DNA of 64,000 nt from the NCBI RefSeq assembly GCF_017601095.1, contig NZ_JAGFUX010000001.1, positions 62,001 to 126,000 of the forward strand, in the 5' to 3' direction. The notes below the pieces were generated by a model. The model was not told the DNA's origin, searched no databases, and saw nothing but the letters and a program-made list of their open reading frames with translations. Shown here one piece after another: positions 1 to 9,584 of the stretch; the first letter of the stretch is position 1; every line of letters begins with the position of its first letter. Source of the DNA: Streptococcus suis. Lineage in GTDB: Bacteria; Bacillota; Bacilli; Lactobacillales; Streptococcaceae. The position numbers and the translations under genes are program-made.

Positions 1-1392
1 ATTGAACACCAGAAGGAAGTAGTCACTCGTCGTACGCAATTCGATAAAGAAAAAGCAGAAGCGCGTGCTCATATCTTGGAAGGCTTGCTGATTGCCCTTG
101 ACCATATCGACGAAGTGATTCGTATTATCCGCAATTCAGAAACGGACGCTATTGCCCAGGCTGAGTTGATGGAGAAATTCAACCTATCTGAGCGTCAAAG
201 TCAAGCTATTCTGGACATGCGTCTACGTCGTTTGACAGGATTGGAACGTGATAAGATTCAGTCAGAGTACGATGATTTGGTTGCATTGATTGCAGATTTG
301 GCGGATATTCTTGCCAAACCAGGACGTGTCGTTTTGATTATCAAGGAAGAATTGGAAGAAGTCAAACGTAAGTATGCAGATCCACGCCGTACAGAATTGA
401 TGGTTGGCGAAGTTCTCTCGCTTGAAGATGAAGATTTAATCGAAGAAGCGGACGTATTGATTACCTTGTCAAATCAAGGCTATATTAAACGTTTATCGCA
501 AGATGAATTTCAAGCACAAAAACGTGGAGGTCGTGGCGTACAGGGGACAGGTGTCAAAGATGATGATTTTGTCCGTGAATTAGTATCGACCAGCACCCAT
601 GACCGTCTCTTGTTCTTCACCAATAAAGGTCGTGTTTACCGACTCAAGGGTTATGAAATTCCAGAATACGGTCGAACAGCGAAAGGTTTGCCAATTGTCA
701 ACCTCTTAAAACTAGAAGAAAACGAGTCTATTCAGACCATCATTAACGTTACTAAGTATCAAGAAGCAGACCACTATCTCTTCTTTGCAACGCGTCAAGG
801 TTTGGTTAAGCGAACTAGTGTGTCAGAATTTGGCAATATCCGTCAAAATGGTCTCAAGGCTTTGAACTTGAAAGATGATGATGAGCTGATCAATGTTTTC
901 CTAACAGATGGTCAAGCAGACATCATCATGGGAACCAAGTTTGGCTATTCGGTACGTTTTACGGAAACTGCCGTTCGAAATATGGGACGCACAGCAACGG
1001 GTGTTCGAGGTATTACCTTACGTGACCAAGACCATGTTGTTAATGCAACAGTCGTTTCAGAAGACCAAGAAGTTCTGGTCTTGACAGAAAATGGTTACGG
1101 GAAACGAACTCCAGCCAGCGAATACCCAACAAAAGGCCGTGGCGGTAAAGGGATGAAGACTCTAAAAGTTGCAGAGAAAAACGGCTACCTTGCTGGTCTG
1201 ACCACAGTTAATGGAGATGAAGATATCATGGTCATTACAGACACAGGTGTCATTATCCGAACCAGTGTAGCCAATATCTCGCAAACTGGCCGTTCGACCA
1301 TGGGTGTTAAAGTCATGCGATTGGACCAAGATGCACACATTATGACTTTTGCCTTGGTAGACGCAGCTGATGAAAAGGAAACTGAGGAATAA
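1..1392 (+). CDS. gyrA: DNA gyrase subunit A, C-terminal part (5' truncated by window)
   Basis: The reading frame is open from base 1, so the gene begins outside the window. The visible 463 residues hold the end of the breakage-reunion domain (EHQKEVVTRRTQFD, then the long helical LIALDHIDEVIRIIRNSE region) and the six-bladed C-terminal DNA-wrapping domain. Blade-like repeats recur, and the GyrA-box is visible as QKRGGRGVQG near residue 175. GyrA pairs with GyrB to introduce negative supercoils. The quinolone-resistance region lies upstream and cannot be read here. The acidic tail (ADEKETEE) is followed one base later by srtA, an arrangement common in streptococci. Confidence 0.97.
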   Translation: MEHQKEVVTRRTQFDKEKAEARAHILEGLLIALDHIDEVIRIIRNSETDAIAQAELMEKFNLSERQSQAILDMRLRRLTGLERDKIQSEYDDLVALIADLADILAKPGRVVLIIKEELEEVKRKYADPRRTELMVGEVLSLEDEDLIEEADVLITLSNQGYIKRLSQDEFQAQKRGGRGVQGTGVKDDDFVRELVSTSTHDRLLFFTNKGRVYRLKGYEIPEYGRTAKGLPIVNLLKLEENESIQTIINVTKYQEADHYLFFATRQGLVKRTSVSEFGNIRQNGLKALNLKDDDELINVFLTDGQADIIMGTKFGYSVRFTETAVRNMGRTATGVRGITLRDQDHVVNATVVSEDQEVLVLTENGYGKRTPASEYPTKGRGGKGMKTLKVAEKNGYLAGLTTVNGDEDIMVITDTGVIIRTSVANISQTGRSTMGVKVMRLDQDAHIMTFALVDAADEKETEE

Positions 1393-1393
1393 G

Positions 1394-2137
1394 ATGGGAA
1401 AAGACCAATCAACAAAAAAGAAGCGCTCCTCTCTTTGGAGAAATATTCTATCGGGAATTTTGATTATTCTAGCGATCTGCTTGATTTTTAATAGCTCTAT
1501 TCGAAATATGATTATCGCCTGGAACAGTAATCGTTATCAGGTGACACAGGTGTCTGAAGAGGAAATTGAGCAAAACAAACAAGCAAGTTCTACTTTTGAT
1601 TTCGAACAAGTAGAATCTATTTCAACTGAAGCAGTTTTGAAGGCCCAGTGGGAAGCTCAAAACTTGCCTGTAATTGGTGGTATAGCAATTCCAGATTTAA
1701 AGATCAACCTGCCGATTTTTAAAGGCTTGGACAATGTAGCTCTTATGTACGGAGCTGGTACCATGAAAGAGGACCAGGTTATGGGGCAAGGTAACTATGC
1801 CCTAGCAAGCCATCATATATTTGGAATTGCAGGAGCCAGTGATACCCTTTTTTCACCCCTGGAACATGCAAAAGAGGGTATGAAAATCTACTTAACGGAC
1901 AAAACAAATGTTTATACTTATATTGTAACTAGTGTTGAAGTTGTGACACCAGAAAGCGTCTATGTGATTGATGATGTTGAAGGGAAGAACCAAGTAACGC
2001 TTGTAACTTGTGAAGACGCAGCAGCCACAATGCGAACAATTGTTCAAGGAGAGCTTGAGACGGTAACCGCTTTTGATGAGACAGATGCAGAGATTTTAGA
2101 TTCATTTGAAATTTCTTACAATCAAATTCAACTTTAA
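1394..2137 (+). CDS. srtA: Class A sortase
   Basis: A 247-residue membrane-anchored cysteine transpeptidase that joins LPXTG proteins to peptidoglycan. It has an N-terminal membrane anchor (about residues 16-36) and then the sortase beta-barrel. Catalytic residues are visible: His140/141 in LASHHIFG, Cys206 in TLVTC and Arg214 in MRTIVQG. I chose the ATG at 1394 because a GAGGA ribosome site lies just upstream. An upstream in-frame ATG at 1370 would place its first codons inside the end of gyrA, and family members start at the later position. The gene directly follows gyrA, so it may be partly read from that transcript. A terminator follows. Confidence 0.95.
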   Translation: MGKDQSTKKKRSSLWRNILSGILIILAICLIFNSSIRNMIIAWNSNRYQVTQVSEEEIEQNKQASSTFDFEQVESISTEAVLKAQWEAQNLPVIGGIAIPDLKINLPIFKGLDNVALMYGAGTMKEDQVMGQGNYALASHHIFGIAGASDTLFSPLEHAKEGMKIYLTDKTNVYTYIVTSVEVVTPESVYVIDDVEGKNQVTLVTCEDAAATMRTIVQGELETVTAFDETDAEILDSFEISYNQIQL

Positions 2138-2165
2138 AAAGAGAGCAAGGCTCTCTTTTTTTTTT
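2136..2165 (+). terminator. Rho-independent terminator after srtA
   Basis: A GAGAGC stem, an AAG loop and GCTCTC are followed by a run of about eleven T. Confidence 0.85.
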
Positions 2166-2195
2166 CGAATAGAAGAAGTAGGAGGATGATAAAAA

Positions 2196-2888
2196 ATGTA
2201 TAGTATATCATTTCATCAGAATTCATTATTACCAAGAGAGCGACTTCTAGAAGTTGGACCTGAAGGACTTAGTAATCAAGAATTGCTGTCGATTTTTATT
2301 CGAACTGGCACCAAGCAGCACCCAGTCCAGGAATTGGCTACAAAAATCCTAAAAGAGGTGGATCATCTGGCAAATTTGAAGGGAATGTCCATTGAAGAAT
2401 TACAATCGATTTGCGGAATTGGTCGCGTCAAAGCAATTGAAATTCAAGCCATGATTGAATTGGGGCGTAGGATTCACCAGTCCGAAATCACCCTAAAACA
2501 AAAAGTTTTAGGCAGTGAGATGCTAGCTTCTCGTATGATGCAGGAGTTAGGAGATAAAAAGCAAGAGCATCTGGTAGCTATTTATTTGGATACCCAAAAC
2601 CGCATCATTCAGCAGAAAACGATTTTCATCGGAAGTGTCAATAAGTCTATCGCAGAACCAAGAGAGATTCTCTACTATGCTGTCAAAAACATGGCAACAA
2701 GTGTGATTATAGTTCATAATCATCCATCTGGCTCTGTTCAGCCAAGTAAGAATGATCTCTTGTTTACTCAGGCATTAAAAAAGTCCTGCAATATGCTAGG
2801 ACTTGTACTTTTGGACCATCTAATCGTTGGAAAGTCGCGTTATTTTAGTTTTCGAGAAGAGGGGGAATTGGTTGATAGCTTCAACTAG
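2196..2888 (+). CDS. radC: RadC family JAB-domain protein
   Basis: A 230-residue RadC-like protein. The N-terminal half carries a helix-hairpin-helix ([15 protein letters not shown], about residues 68-85). The C-terminal half carries the JAB1/MPN metal site with E near residue 150 and the [14 protein letters not shown] motif near residue 175. RadC was named from a DNA-repair phenotype, but its biochemical role remains uncertain. A GGAGGATG ribosome site precedes the ATG. The stop codon overlaps the end of the convergent rex gene by four bases, so no terminator separates the two. Confidence 0.93.
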   Translation: MYSISFHQNSLLPRERLLEVGPEGLSNQELLSIFIRTGTKQHPVQELATKILKEVDHLANLKGMSIEELQSICGIGRVKAIEIQAMIELGRRIHQSEITLKQKVLGSEMLASRMMQELGDKKQEHLVAIYLDTQNRIIQQKTIFIGSVNKSIAEPREILYYAVKNMATSVIIVHNHPSGSVQPSKNDLLFTQALKKSCNMLGLVLLDHLIVGKSRYFSFREEGELVDSFN

Positions 2889-3520
2889 TCTTTTCTCATG
2901 AAGTAGAGCAAGGTTTGTAGTTCACTTGTCAAATCTACGTACTGGACTACAACATCTTTTGGAACAGAAAGATTGACAGGTGAAAAGCTCAGAATGCCTT
3001 TTACACCAGCAGCTACTAAGATATTTGCAACCTCTTGTGCCTTATTACTCGGGACAGTTAAGATGGCAGTTTGTGACTTGGCTTCCTTGATTTTTTCTTC
3101 AATTTCAGAAATGGCATAGATAGGAATTCCTGCATCCACAGTTCCAACAGCAGGATTTTCATCTGCTTCAAAGGCCATCACGATTTTCATTTTATTGCGC
3201 TCATGGAATCGATAGTGGAGTAGGGCTCGTCCCATGTTACCAACTCCGACAAGCATAACATTAGTGATGGAATTATCGTTTAGGATGTCTGCGAAAAATT
3301 CCATTAGTTTTTTCACATCATAACCGAAACCACGGCGACCTAATTCACCGAAATAAGAAAAGTCCCTTCTGACGGTTGCGGCATCAATGCCAATGGCTTC
3401 AGCGATTTCTTTGGAACTAGCTTTTTCAATATTTTCTGCATTAAAGCGTTTAAAAATACGGTAGTAGAGCGACAGACGCTTGGCTGTTGCTCTTGGGATA
3501 GACGATTTTTCGTTCTTCAC
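2885..3520 (-). CDS. rex: Redox-sensing transcriptional repressor Rex
   Basis: A 211-residue NADH/NAD-responsive repressor. The N-terminal winged helix-turn-helix ([33 protein letters not shown]) is followed by a Rossmann domain with the GVGNMGRAL nucleotide-binding loop. Rex represses fermentation genes when NADH/NAD is low. The start is GTG at 3520 with AAGGAG eight bases upstream. A promoter (TTGCAA, 17 bases, TAGAAT) lies at 3577-3549. A Rex-like dyad in that promoter hints at autoregulation. A good Rex operator also lies upstream of the alcohol dehydrogenase at 41929. Confidence 0.96.
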   Translation of the reverse strand: MKNEKSSIPRATAKRLSLYYRIFKRFNAENIEKASSKEIAEAIGIDAATVRRDFSYFGELGRRGFGYDVKKLMEFFADILNDNSITNVMLVGVGNMGRALLHYRFHERNKMKIVMAFEADENPAVGTVDAGIPIYAISEIEEKIKEAKSQTAILTVPSNKAQEVANILVAAGVKGILSFSPVNLSVPKDVVVQYVDLTSELQTLLYFMRKD

Positions 3521-3548
3521 TCGATATTCTCCTTCAGTTTCTAAAAAT

Positions 3549-3580
3549 ATTCTAGATTAAGTTTGTGAATATTGCAACAG
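3549..3580 (-). promoter_or_regulatory. rex promoter with partial Rex-like site
   Basis: Minus-strand -35 TTGCAA (3577-3572) and -10 TAGAAT (3554-3549) have a 17-base spacer. The sequence at 3563-3580 begins TTGTGAATATTGCAA, which has one good Rex half-site and a degraded second half. The promoter is well supported; autoregulation is an inference. Confidence 0.5.
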
Positions 3581-3600
3581 ATTAGCTTGGAAAATGACAA

Positions 3601-3660
3601 GAAAAATCTGGTTTTACAAAAGCAGAGGATTTGTGAAATCGTTGCTAAGAAAACCAGATA
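3601..3660 (-). terminator. Terminator of the prs / cysteine desulfurase operon
   Basis: On the minus strand, ATCTGGTTTT and AAAACCAGAT form a 10-bp stem around a long loop, followed by TTTTTC. It lies just after the last gene of the operon (3666) and before the rex promoter. Confidence 0.6.
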
Positions 3661-3665
3661 GTTGA

Positions 3666-3866
3666 TTATAGACTTTGTAAAAAGTGATAAACTTGACCAA
3701 TCGAACCAGTAAAGCCCAAGTCTTCACCGTCTTTTGTAAGTGACAGAACAGGATAATAATCGGGTAAGGTAAGGCAGCCAGAAAATGCTAGCTGAGCAGC
3801 AGTCAGATCAGGAAATTCTTGGCTTCGAACTTGCTGATAGGCATCTTTATAGGTAATATTAATCAT
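3666..3866 (-). CDS. DUF4649-type small conserved protein
   Basis: A 66-residue protein found in streptococci downstream of a cysteine desulfurase and a DUF1831 gene; the family assignment is from memory. There are no membrane segments, signal peptide or catalytic motifs. It begins two bases after the upstream gene ends, so it is the last member of a tight minus-strand operon. Its function is unknown; co-location suggests a link to sulfur transfer or to nucleotide synthesis through prs, but the sequence does not prove this. Confidence 0.75.
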   Translation of the reverse strand: MINITYKDAYQQVRSQEFPDLTAAQLAFSGCLTLPDYYPVLSLTKDGEDLGFTGSIGQVYHFLQSL

Positions 3867-3868
3867 AT

Positions 3869-4216
3869 TTACCTCTCAATCTTGTTAAAGATGTTGCGAT
3901 CAACAAGACTTTCTAGCAAAAAGTAAAATTTTTCTTGAATAACTGGGTTGCTATTTTCTTTGAAGATATTGACAATACGCAAACCGGATTGGTCTGTAAT
4001 ATTGATTTTAAAGGCAGTCAAATCTTTATTAATAATGATTTTCAGCAGAAATCCTTTTTTTGAATTCGGAATTTCTTCAAGGAGACGAGTCAATTGAAAA
4101 TGCCCTGCTTTTGTTTCTTCGAAAGTGGTGTCCTTTAAAGTATATTTTTTAATCTGAGGACTGATTTCGTAGGTATATAAACAGTCTTTCAAGCTGACGG
4201 ATGTTTCAAAAGCCAT
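3869..4216 (-). CDS. DUF1831 family protein
   Basis: A 115-residue soluble protein of the DUF1831 type, which in lactic acid bacteria usually sits next to a cysteine desulfurase. No Cys motif or metal site is visible. Its stop is two bases before the following gene and its ATG lies one base after the desulfurase stop, so translation is probably coupled. It may be an accessory factor for sulfur mobilisation, which is inference from context only. Confidence 0.8.
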   Translation of the reverse strand: MAFETSVSLKDCLYTYEISPQIKKYTLKDTTFEETKAGHFQLTRLLEEIPNSKKGFLLKIIINKDLTAFKINITDQSGLRIVNIFKENSNPVIQEKFYFLLESLVDRNIFNKIER

Positions 4217-4217
4217 A

Positions 4218-5333
4218 TTAAACTCCTAATATAAGTGATAGTTGATGAATTAATTGATTAATTTCTTCCTTGGTGTTGGATTCCGCCAAGCTAATTCGAA
4301 GGGATTCTTTCAAACGATGTGAATCCTTTCCATAGAGAGCTTCTAAAACATGACTAGTTTGGACGACGCCAGAGGTACAGGCAGAGCCACTAGAGAGGGC
4401 AATACCTGCCAAATCAAGTCGCATAAGCACCTGCTCGTTAAGCGTATCTGGTAAACCAACATTCAAGACATATGGAAGATGATTCTTTGGTAAATTTAGA
4501 TAGTGAGGGAGTGGACTCAGCTGTTCAAGAAAATAGTCTTTTAAATCTTGGACAAGCTTCGTATTGTTCTCTATGTTTTCCAACTGTTGTGTCAAGGCTG
4601 TTGCCATAGCAGCAATACCTGCAAGGTTTTCAGTTCCAGCTCGACGTTGTCCTTCCTGCTTGCCGCCGTGTATCAAGGCATGAAAATGCATGTCAGCAGC
4701 ATACAGAAAACCGACCCCTCGGGGTCCATGAAATTTATGGGCCGATGCTGAAAGAAAATCAATGGCTAGATCTGTTAGCTGAATCGGTAGTTTCCCGATA
4801 GCCTGGACGGCATCCACATGGAAGCGAGCAGGGTGATCAGCAAGAACTGATGCAATCTCTTCGATGGGAAGAATCATACCAGTTTCATTATTTACATACA
4901 TGATTGAAACGAGAATGGTATCAGCTCTTAGTGCCTCTTTCACATGTTGAGCCGATATGCTACCATCTACTGGTTGTAGATAGGTTACTTCAAAACCATG
5001 TTGTGTTGCTAAATAGTCCATGGTTTCCAAAACGGAATGGTGCTCGATAGCAGTGGTTATTATGTGTTTGCCTTTGCTTTGGTTAGCTAAGGCATAGCCT
5101 TTAATTGCGAGATTGTTGGCTTCTGACCCTCCTGATGTAAAGACAATCTGGTCAGTATGAACACCAATAGCAGTTGCGATGGTTTGTCGTGACTGACGCA
5201 ATTCTTTATGGGCCAATCTACCCGCACTATGAATACTGGATGGATTACCATAAACTGTTTGGGCGATGGATAAATAAGTTTCTAAGGCTGCTGGAGACAT
5301 GGGAGTCGTTGCAGCATGGTCGAAATAAATCAA
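4218..5333 (-). CDS. Cysteine desulfurase (NifS/IscS-like)
   Basis: A 371-residue class V PLP aminotransferase-fold enzyme that moves sulfur from cysteine to acceptors such as ThiI or tRNA-modifying enzymes. Visible are the N-terminal YFDHAATTP motif, the PLP lysine in SAHKFHGPRG and the catalytic cysteine in SSGSACTSG near residue 325. The start is TTG at 5333, with AGGAG five bases upstream. The ribosome site overlaps the prs stop region, indicating one transcript with prs. Neighbouring genes are not the SUF cluster, so this is more likely a tRNA-thiolation type desulfurase than the main Fe-S assembly enzyme. Confidence 0.92.
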   Translation of the reverse strand: MIYFDHAATTPMSPAALETYLSIAQTVYGNPSSIHSAGRLAHKELRQSRQTIATAIGVHTDQIVFTSGGSEANNLAIKGYALANQSKGKHIITTAIEHHSVLETMDYLATQHGFEVTYLQPVDGSISAQHVKEALRADTILVSIMYVNNETGMILPIEEIASVLADHPARFHVDAVQAIGKLPIQLTDLAIDFLSASAHKFHGPRGVGFLYAADMHFHALIHGGKQEGQRRAGTENLAGIAAMATALTQQLENIENNTKLVQDLKDYFLEQLSPLPHYLNLPKNHLPYVLNVGLPDTLNEQVLMRLDLAGIALSSGSACTSGVVQTSHVLEALYGKDSHRLKESLRISLAESNTKEEINQLIHQLSLILGV

Positions 5334-5341
5334 ACGATCTC

Positions 5342-6319
5342 CTAGTTGTGTTTTTCAGGTTGAGCGACATTGAAGAGCGGGCTGATTGGACGGCGTTCTT
5401 GGATACGAATAATGGCATCCGCAATCAAGTCACTTGCAGTAAGGAAAGCAATATTTTTTGGATGTTGTTCTATGCTTGCAACAGAGTCTGTTACCAAGAT
5501 TTCTTTGATAGGTGCTTGATCTAAGAGTTGAGCAGCAGTTCCAGCGAATAAGCCATGGCTAGCAACTGCATAAATTTCAGTAGCTCCGCCTTCTTGAACA
5601 ATTTTAGCTGCTTCTGAGAAGGTTTTACCTGTATTTAGGATATCATCAATCAAAATCGCGCGTTTACCTGCAACATCGCCGATAATATACCCTTCTGCAC
5701 GGTCAGAATCATCTTGAGCGTAGTCGATAATGGCAATTGGCGAGTCCAAATGCTCAGCTAAGCCACGCGCACGCTTGATTCCAGAATTTTTTGGACTGAC
5801 GATAACAACATCTTCACCACACAGCCCTTTTTCCAAGTAGTGGCTCGCAAAAAGAGGTACAGTAAAGAGGTTATCGACTGGAATGTCGAAGAAACCTTGA
5901 ACTTGAACCGCATGAAGGTCAAGTGTCAAAACGCGGTCTACGCCAGCTTTCACCAGCATGTTTGCTACCAATTTTGCTGTGATTGGTTCACGAGGAGAAG
6001 CTGTACGATCTTGACGAGCGTAGCCAAAGTAAGGCATAACAACGGTAACGGTGTTAGCTGATGCACGTTTGCAAGCATCAACCATGATGAGTAGTTCCCA
6101 GAGGTGGTTATTTACTGGGTAGCTAGTAGATTGGATGATATAAACGTCAACACCACGAACACTTTCTTCAATGTTGATTTGAATTTCTCCATCAGAGAAT
6201 TGACGTGACGAGACCTTTCCAAGTGGAATGCCAGCAGACTGAGCAATTTTTTCTGCAATCTGAGGATTTCCGTTAAGAGTAAATAGTTTGATTTGCTTGT
6301 CACCGTATGGCTGTACCAT
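5342..6319 (-). CDS. prs: Ribose-phosphate pyrophosphokinase
   Basis: A 325-residue PRPP synthetase making phosphoribosyl pyrophosphate from ribose 5-phosphate and ATP for purine, pyrimidine, His and Trp synthesis. Visible are [16 protein letters not shown], the flexible-loop [16 protein letters not shown] motif, the [12 protein letters not shown] metal site and the PRPP loop DDILNTGKT. The ATG at 6319 has AAGGAG upstream; an in-frame ATG 12 codons further up lacks one. Streptococci often have two prs genes, and this copy could be the second paralogue. The chain is slightly longer than usual at the C-terminus. Confidence 0.95.
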   Translation of the reverse strand: MVQPYGDKQIKLFTLNGNPQIAEKIAQSAGIPLGKVSSRQFSDGEIQINIEESVRGVDVYIIQSTSYPVNNHLWELLIMVDACKRASANTVTVVMPYFGYARQDRTASPREPITAKLVANMLVKAGVDRVLTLDLHAVQVQGFFDIPVDNLFTVPLFASHYLEKGLCGEDVVIVSPKNSGIKRARGLAEHLDSPIAIIDYAQDDSDRAEGYIIGDVAGKRAILIDDILNTGKTFSEAAKIVQEGGATEIYAVASHGLFAGTAAQLLDQAPIKEILVTDSVASIEQHPKNIAFLTASDLIADAIIRIQERRPISPLFNVAQPEKHN

Positions 6320-6410
6320 GAAATAAACTCCTTTTTTGTTTTCAACTCTGTCCAAGCCTTTTGGACCCTAACTGTTTTCTATTTTATCAAAAAAATCCAT
6401 ATTTTTCAGT

Positions 6411-6452
6411 AAAAAAAATCTATTGTCCTTTATTTTGCGGACAATAGATTTT
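6411..6452 (-). terminator. Terminator of the CYTH gene, between it and prs
   Basis: A 12-bp stem (AATCTATTGTCC with GGACAATAGATT) around a 10-base loop is followed on the minus strand by a T run. The stop codon of the CYTH gene falls inside the stem-loop. Read-through would feed prs. Confidence 0.75.
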
Positions 6453-7008
6453 TTGCTGTTCGTGCCACTTTGCTCTGAGCATAGCGAAATGGAATAGCAT
6501 GTTTGGCCAGAAAGGCTTGGAAATCTTTTTCACCTTTGCTAGCTTGATGAACTTCCAGTTCCAGTTCAAAATCAATCTGATCACCATAAATATTTTTATC
6601 AAGGGCCATCAAGCCAATGTCAGACTCCATTTCCTTTCGTTGGGTGGTAAGGGTGCCCCAGACAGATAGGGGGAGTTGATCCAGATGTTTTTGTTCAAGG
6701 CAGGCTTTGATGGGACCATCTGGCAACTGAAAATTGTCAATGAGCCTTTCAGCTTCCTTGAGTTCTAAAGCTTGATTGATTTCCAAATTGCCGATTTCCT
6801 GTGGAATTTTTAAAGTCAGTTCTGCACGATCAACAAAGGTACGAATACGGAGAGAGCATTTATTGGCTCTCAATTGAAAATCCGGACTATCGATGTAGTG
6901 ATTGGTCTGCTTGACCAAAGGAACGGTCTGAAATAAGGGCAGGAGTGCCTGGTAATCCGCTGGTGAAAGCAGTGTTTTAAACTCAATTTCTAAATTTGTC
7001 TTGTCCAT
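6430..7008 (-). CDS. CYTH domain protein (YjbK family)
   Basis: A 192-residue CYTH/triphosphate-tunnel protein with the N-terminal EIEFKTLL motif (ExExK) and charged strands (LRIRTF, AELTLKIP) that form the tunnel. Relatives include adenylate cyclase class IV, thiamine triphosphatase and inorganic triphosphatases. In Firmicutes this gene is a regular neighbour of the small alarmone synthetase relQ, here divergently transcribed at 7195. That suggests a role in nucleotide or polyphosphate metabolism. A TATAAT box lies on the minus strand about 30 bases upstream. The substrate cannot be told from sequence. Confidence 0.88.
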   Translation of the reverse strand: MDKTNLEIEFKTLLSPADYQALLPLFQTVPLVKQTNHYIDSPDFQLRANKCSLRIRTFVDRAELTLKIPQEIGNLEINQALELKEAERLIDNFQLPDGPIKACLEQKHLDQLPLSVWGTLTTQRKEMESDIGLMALDKNIYGDQIDFELELEVHQASKGEKDFQAFLAKHAIPFRYAQSKVARTAKNLLSAK

Positions 7009-7126
7009 TCTTTTTTCCTCAATTTATTTCAAAATATTATACACCAAAAAAACGATTCTGACTAGTTTATAAGCCAGAAAGATGCACTGAGAAAAGGAAA
7101 ATCATAGCTGTTATTTCAGGCTGTAT

Positions 7127-7157
7127 ATATACTAAAATCTAGTATATGTGGTATAAT
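7127..7157 (+). promoter_or_regulatory. relQ promoter with adjoining inverted repeat
   Basis: A TATAAT -10 box at 7152-7157 is preceded by a perfect 7-bp inverted repeat, ATATACT (7127-7133) and AGTATAT (7141-7147), where the -35 element would lie. There is no good -35 hexamer. This is consistent with an operator or an activator site, but no regulator is identified. Confidence 0.45.
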
Positions 7158-7194
7158 ATTCCTTGTGCGTATCAATCAAATTTAGGAGGTGCGG

Positions 7195-7866
7195 ATGGAA
7201 TTTAACTGGGAAAATTTTTTAGATCCCTATATCCAAACAGTTGGAGAATTGAAAATCAAGTTGCGAGGCATTCGCAAACAGTACCATAAGGCCAACCGTC
7301 ATTCACCGATTGAATTCGTGACAGGTCGAGTCAAGCCTGTTGAGTCCATTAAAGAGAAGATGGCCCTACGCCATATTTCTTACGAGCAGCTAGCGCAAGA
7401 CATGCAAGATATTGCAGGATTACGGATTATGGTCCAATTCGTTGATGATATCGAAGAAGTCCTAGCTATCTTGAGAAAACGCAAGGACATGCAGATTCTC
7501 CATGAAAGAGATTACATCAATAATATGAAGTCTTCCGGCTACCGTTCCTATCATGTAGTTATCTCTTATCCTGTTGATACCATAAATGGCAATGAAACTG
7601 TTTTAGCAGAAATTCAAATCAGGACCTTATCAATGAATTTTTGGGCAACCATTGAGCATTCATTGAATTATAAGTATAAGGGTAAGTTCCCTGAAGAAAT
7701 CAAGAAGCGCTTAGAAATTACAGCAAAAATTGCTTACCAATTAGATGAGGAGATGCGGCAAATCCGAGATGATATACAAGAAGCCCAGGTGCTTTTTAAT
7801 CCACCAAATCGTAAGGTAAACGATGGTGTCGGAAACAGCGACGATACTGATGAAGAATACAGATAG
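7195..7866 (+). CDS. relQ: Small alarmone synthetase RelQ, GTP pyrophosphokinase
   Basis: A 223-residue single-domain (p)ppGpp synthetase. It carries the synthetase fold with [12 protein letters not shown] and the [22 protein letters not shown] region, and has no HD hydrolase, TGS or ACT domains, so it can only make alarmone. The ATG at 7195 has AGGAGG five bases upstream; an in-frame GTG at 7189 overlaps that ribosome site and is less likely. It heads the relQ-nadK-rluD run, with nadK starting inside its last codons. Confidence 0.94.
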   Translation: MEFNWENFLDPYIQTVGELKIKLRGIRKQYHKANRHSPIEFVTGRVKPVESIKEKMALRHISYEQLAQDMQDIAGLRIMVQFVDDIEEVLAILRKRKDMQILHERDYINNMKSSGYRSYHVVISYPVDTINGNETVLAEIQIRTLSMNFWATIEHSLNYKYKGKFPEEIKKRLEITAKIAYQLDEEMRQIRDDIQEAQVLFNPPNRKVNDGVGNSDDTDEEYR

Positions 7867-8668
7867 ACTAAAAGTAGCCTTGATGGCCAGCCGCAATCCG
7901 AAGAGTCAAGAAGTCTTGCAAAGTCTTTGGACAAAGTTAAAAGAAAAAAATTTCATTCTAACCCCTAAAAATCCAGATGTTGTTATCTCGATAGGGGGGG
8001 ATGGCATGTTGCTTTCTGCCTTTCACAAGTACGAAAAATTGATTGACCATGTTCGATTTGTAGGGATTCATACTGGTCACCTGGGTTTCTATACAGATTA
8101 CCGTGATTTTGAAGTCGATAAACTGGTGGATAATCTTGCACTTGATACTGGAGCGCGTGTTTCCTATCCCATTTTAAATGTTAAGGTGAAATTGATGGAC
8201 GGTCGGGTATTGACCATGCGAGCCTTGAATGAAGCAACCGTTAAGCGCTTGTCTAAAACCATGGTTGCCGATATTTTTATTAATGGTGTAGCCTTTGAGC
8301 GTTTTCGTGGTGATGGGATTTCGGTTTCGACACCAACTGGATCCACTGCTTACAATAAATCTTTAGGAGGGGCAGTCCTGCATCCGACTATTGAAGCGCT
8401 TCAGATTGCAGAAGTGGCTAGTTTGAATAATCGTGTTTATCGAACTCTTGGATCGTCGATTGTTGTTCCAAAGAAAGATAAGATTGTCATTGAGCCCAAG
8501 CATGATGATCGATATTCTATCTCCATCGACAACAAAAACTACACTTATGACAAGATCCAGCAGATTGATTACCAGATTGATCAGAAAAAGATTCATTTTG
8601 TAGCCAGTCCAAGTCACACCAGTTTTTGGAATCGGGTCAAGGATGCCTTTATTGGAGAGGTTGAATAG
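7850..8668 (+). CDS. nadK: NAD kinase
   Basis: A 272-residue ATP-NAD kinase producing NADP. It has the GGDG motif ([14 protein letters not shown], about residue 47) and the [15 protein letters not shown] substrate loop. The chosen ATG at 7850 matches the usual streptococcal start (MKNT) and overlaps relQ by 17 bases; an upstream ATG at 7823 gives nine extra unconserved residues. The downstream rluD-like gene begins at the very next base after the stop, so the three genes are translationally coupled. Confidence 0.95.
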   Translation: MKNTDRLKVALMASRNPKSQEVLQSLWTKLKEKNFILTPKNPDVVISIGGDGMLLSAFHKYEKLIDHVRFVGIHTGHLGFYTDYRDFEVDKLVDNLALDTGARVSYPILNVKVKLMDGRVLTMRALNEATVKRLSKTMVADIFINGVAFERFRGDGISVSTPTGSTAYNKSLGGAVLHPTIEALQIAEVASLNNRVYRTLGSSIVVPKKDKIVIEPKHDDRYSISIDNKNYTYDKIQQIDYQIDQKKIHFVASPSHTSFWNRVKDAFIGEVE

Positions 8669-9559
8669 ATGCGGTTTGAATTTGTTGCGGACCAACATGT
8701 CAAAATCAAGGTTTTCTTGAAAAAACATGGGGTCTCAAAGAGTCTGCTTGCCAAAATCAAATATACAGGTGGTTTGATTTTAGTAAATGGCAGAGAAGAA
8801 AAAGCGACCTACTTGCTTGATATCGGTGACAAGGTTACAATTGATATTCCGGCGGAGGAAGATGTAACAGGCCAACTGGAACCAATTGATTTTCCTCTTG
8901 ATATTCTCTACGAAGATGAGAATTTCTTAGCTATAAACAAGCCAGTTGGCTATGCATCGATTCCTAGTTCCATTCATTCTTCGACCATAGCCAACTTTGT
9001 CAAGGGCTATTTGGTCAAGCAAAACTATGAGAACAAGCAGGTGCATATTGTCACGCGCTTAGACCGGGATACTTCTGGCATCATGTTGTTTGCAAAACAT
9101 GGCTATGCTCATGCTCGTTTGGACAAACAGCTACAAGCCAAGATCATTCTCAAACGGTATTTTGCCTTGGTTCAAGGTTCGGGCCAACTTGATGTAGTTG
9201 GAGAAATTATTGCTCCAATTGGTCGTCCGACAGATAGCATTATCACACGCTGTGTGACAAAGGATGGCAAGTATGCCCATACTTCCTATCGTGTCGTTCA
9301 GTCTTGGGGAGATGTTCATCTAGTGGATATTCAACTTCATACTGGTCGAACCCACCAGATTCGGGTGCATTTTTCCCATATTGGTTTTCCTTTACTGGGA
9401 GATGATCTGTACGGGGGGAGTTTAGAATTAGGCATTGAACGACAGGCTTTGCATTGCCATAATCTAGCTTTCGACAATCCTTTTACAGCCGAAAGGATTG
9501 ATTTAGAGTCGATCTTGCCAGATGATTTTCAGGCTGTCATAAAATTGTTAAATAATTAA
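8669..9559 (+). CDS. RluD family pseudouridine synthase
   Basis: A 296-residue RluA/RluD-type enzyme that converts uridine to pseudouridine in ribosomal RNA or tRNA. It has an N-terminal S4-like RNA-binding segment (about residues 10-60) and the catalytic motif HIVTRLDRDTSGIMLFAK with the conserved Asp. C-terminal motifs include LHTGRTHQIRVHFSHIGFPLLGDDLYG. The start abuts the nadK stop with no gap. The family has several paralogues per genome, so the exact target site is not assigned. Confidence 0.92.
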   Translation: MRFEFVADQHVKIKVFLKKHGVSKSLLAKIKYTGGLILVNGREEKATYLLDIGDKVTIDIPAEEDVTGQLEPIDFPLDILYEDENFLAINKPVGYASIPSSIHSSTIANFVKGYLVKQNYENKQVHIVTRLDRDTSGIMLFAKHGYAHARLDKQLQAKIILKRYFALVQGSGQLDVVGEIIAPIGRPTDSIITRCVTKDGKYAHTSYRVVQSWGDVHLVDIQLHTGRTHQIRVHFSHIGFPLLGDDLYGGSLELGIERQALHCHNLAFDNPFTAERIDLESILPDDFQAVIKLLNN

Positions 9560-9584
9560 AAAAAATTTTTTAAGGAGAATTTAG

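Noticed and set aside
1370-1394. Upstream ATG for srtA at 1370
   Set aside because: Would start inside gyrA and add eight unconserved residues; the ATG at 1394 has a ribosome site and fits the family.
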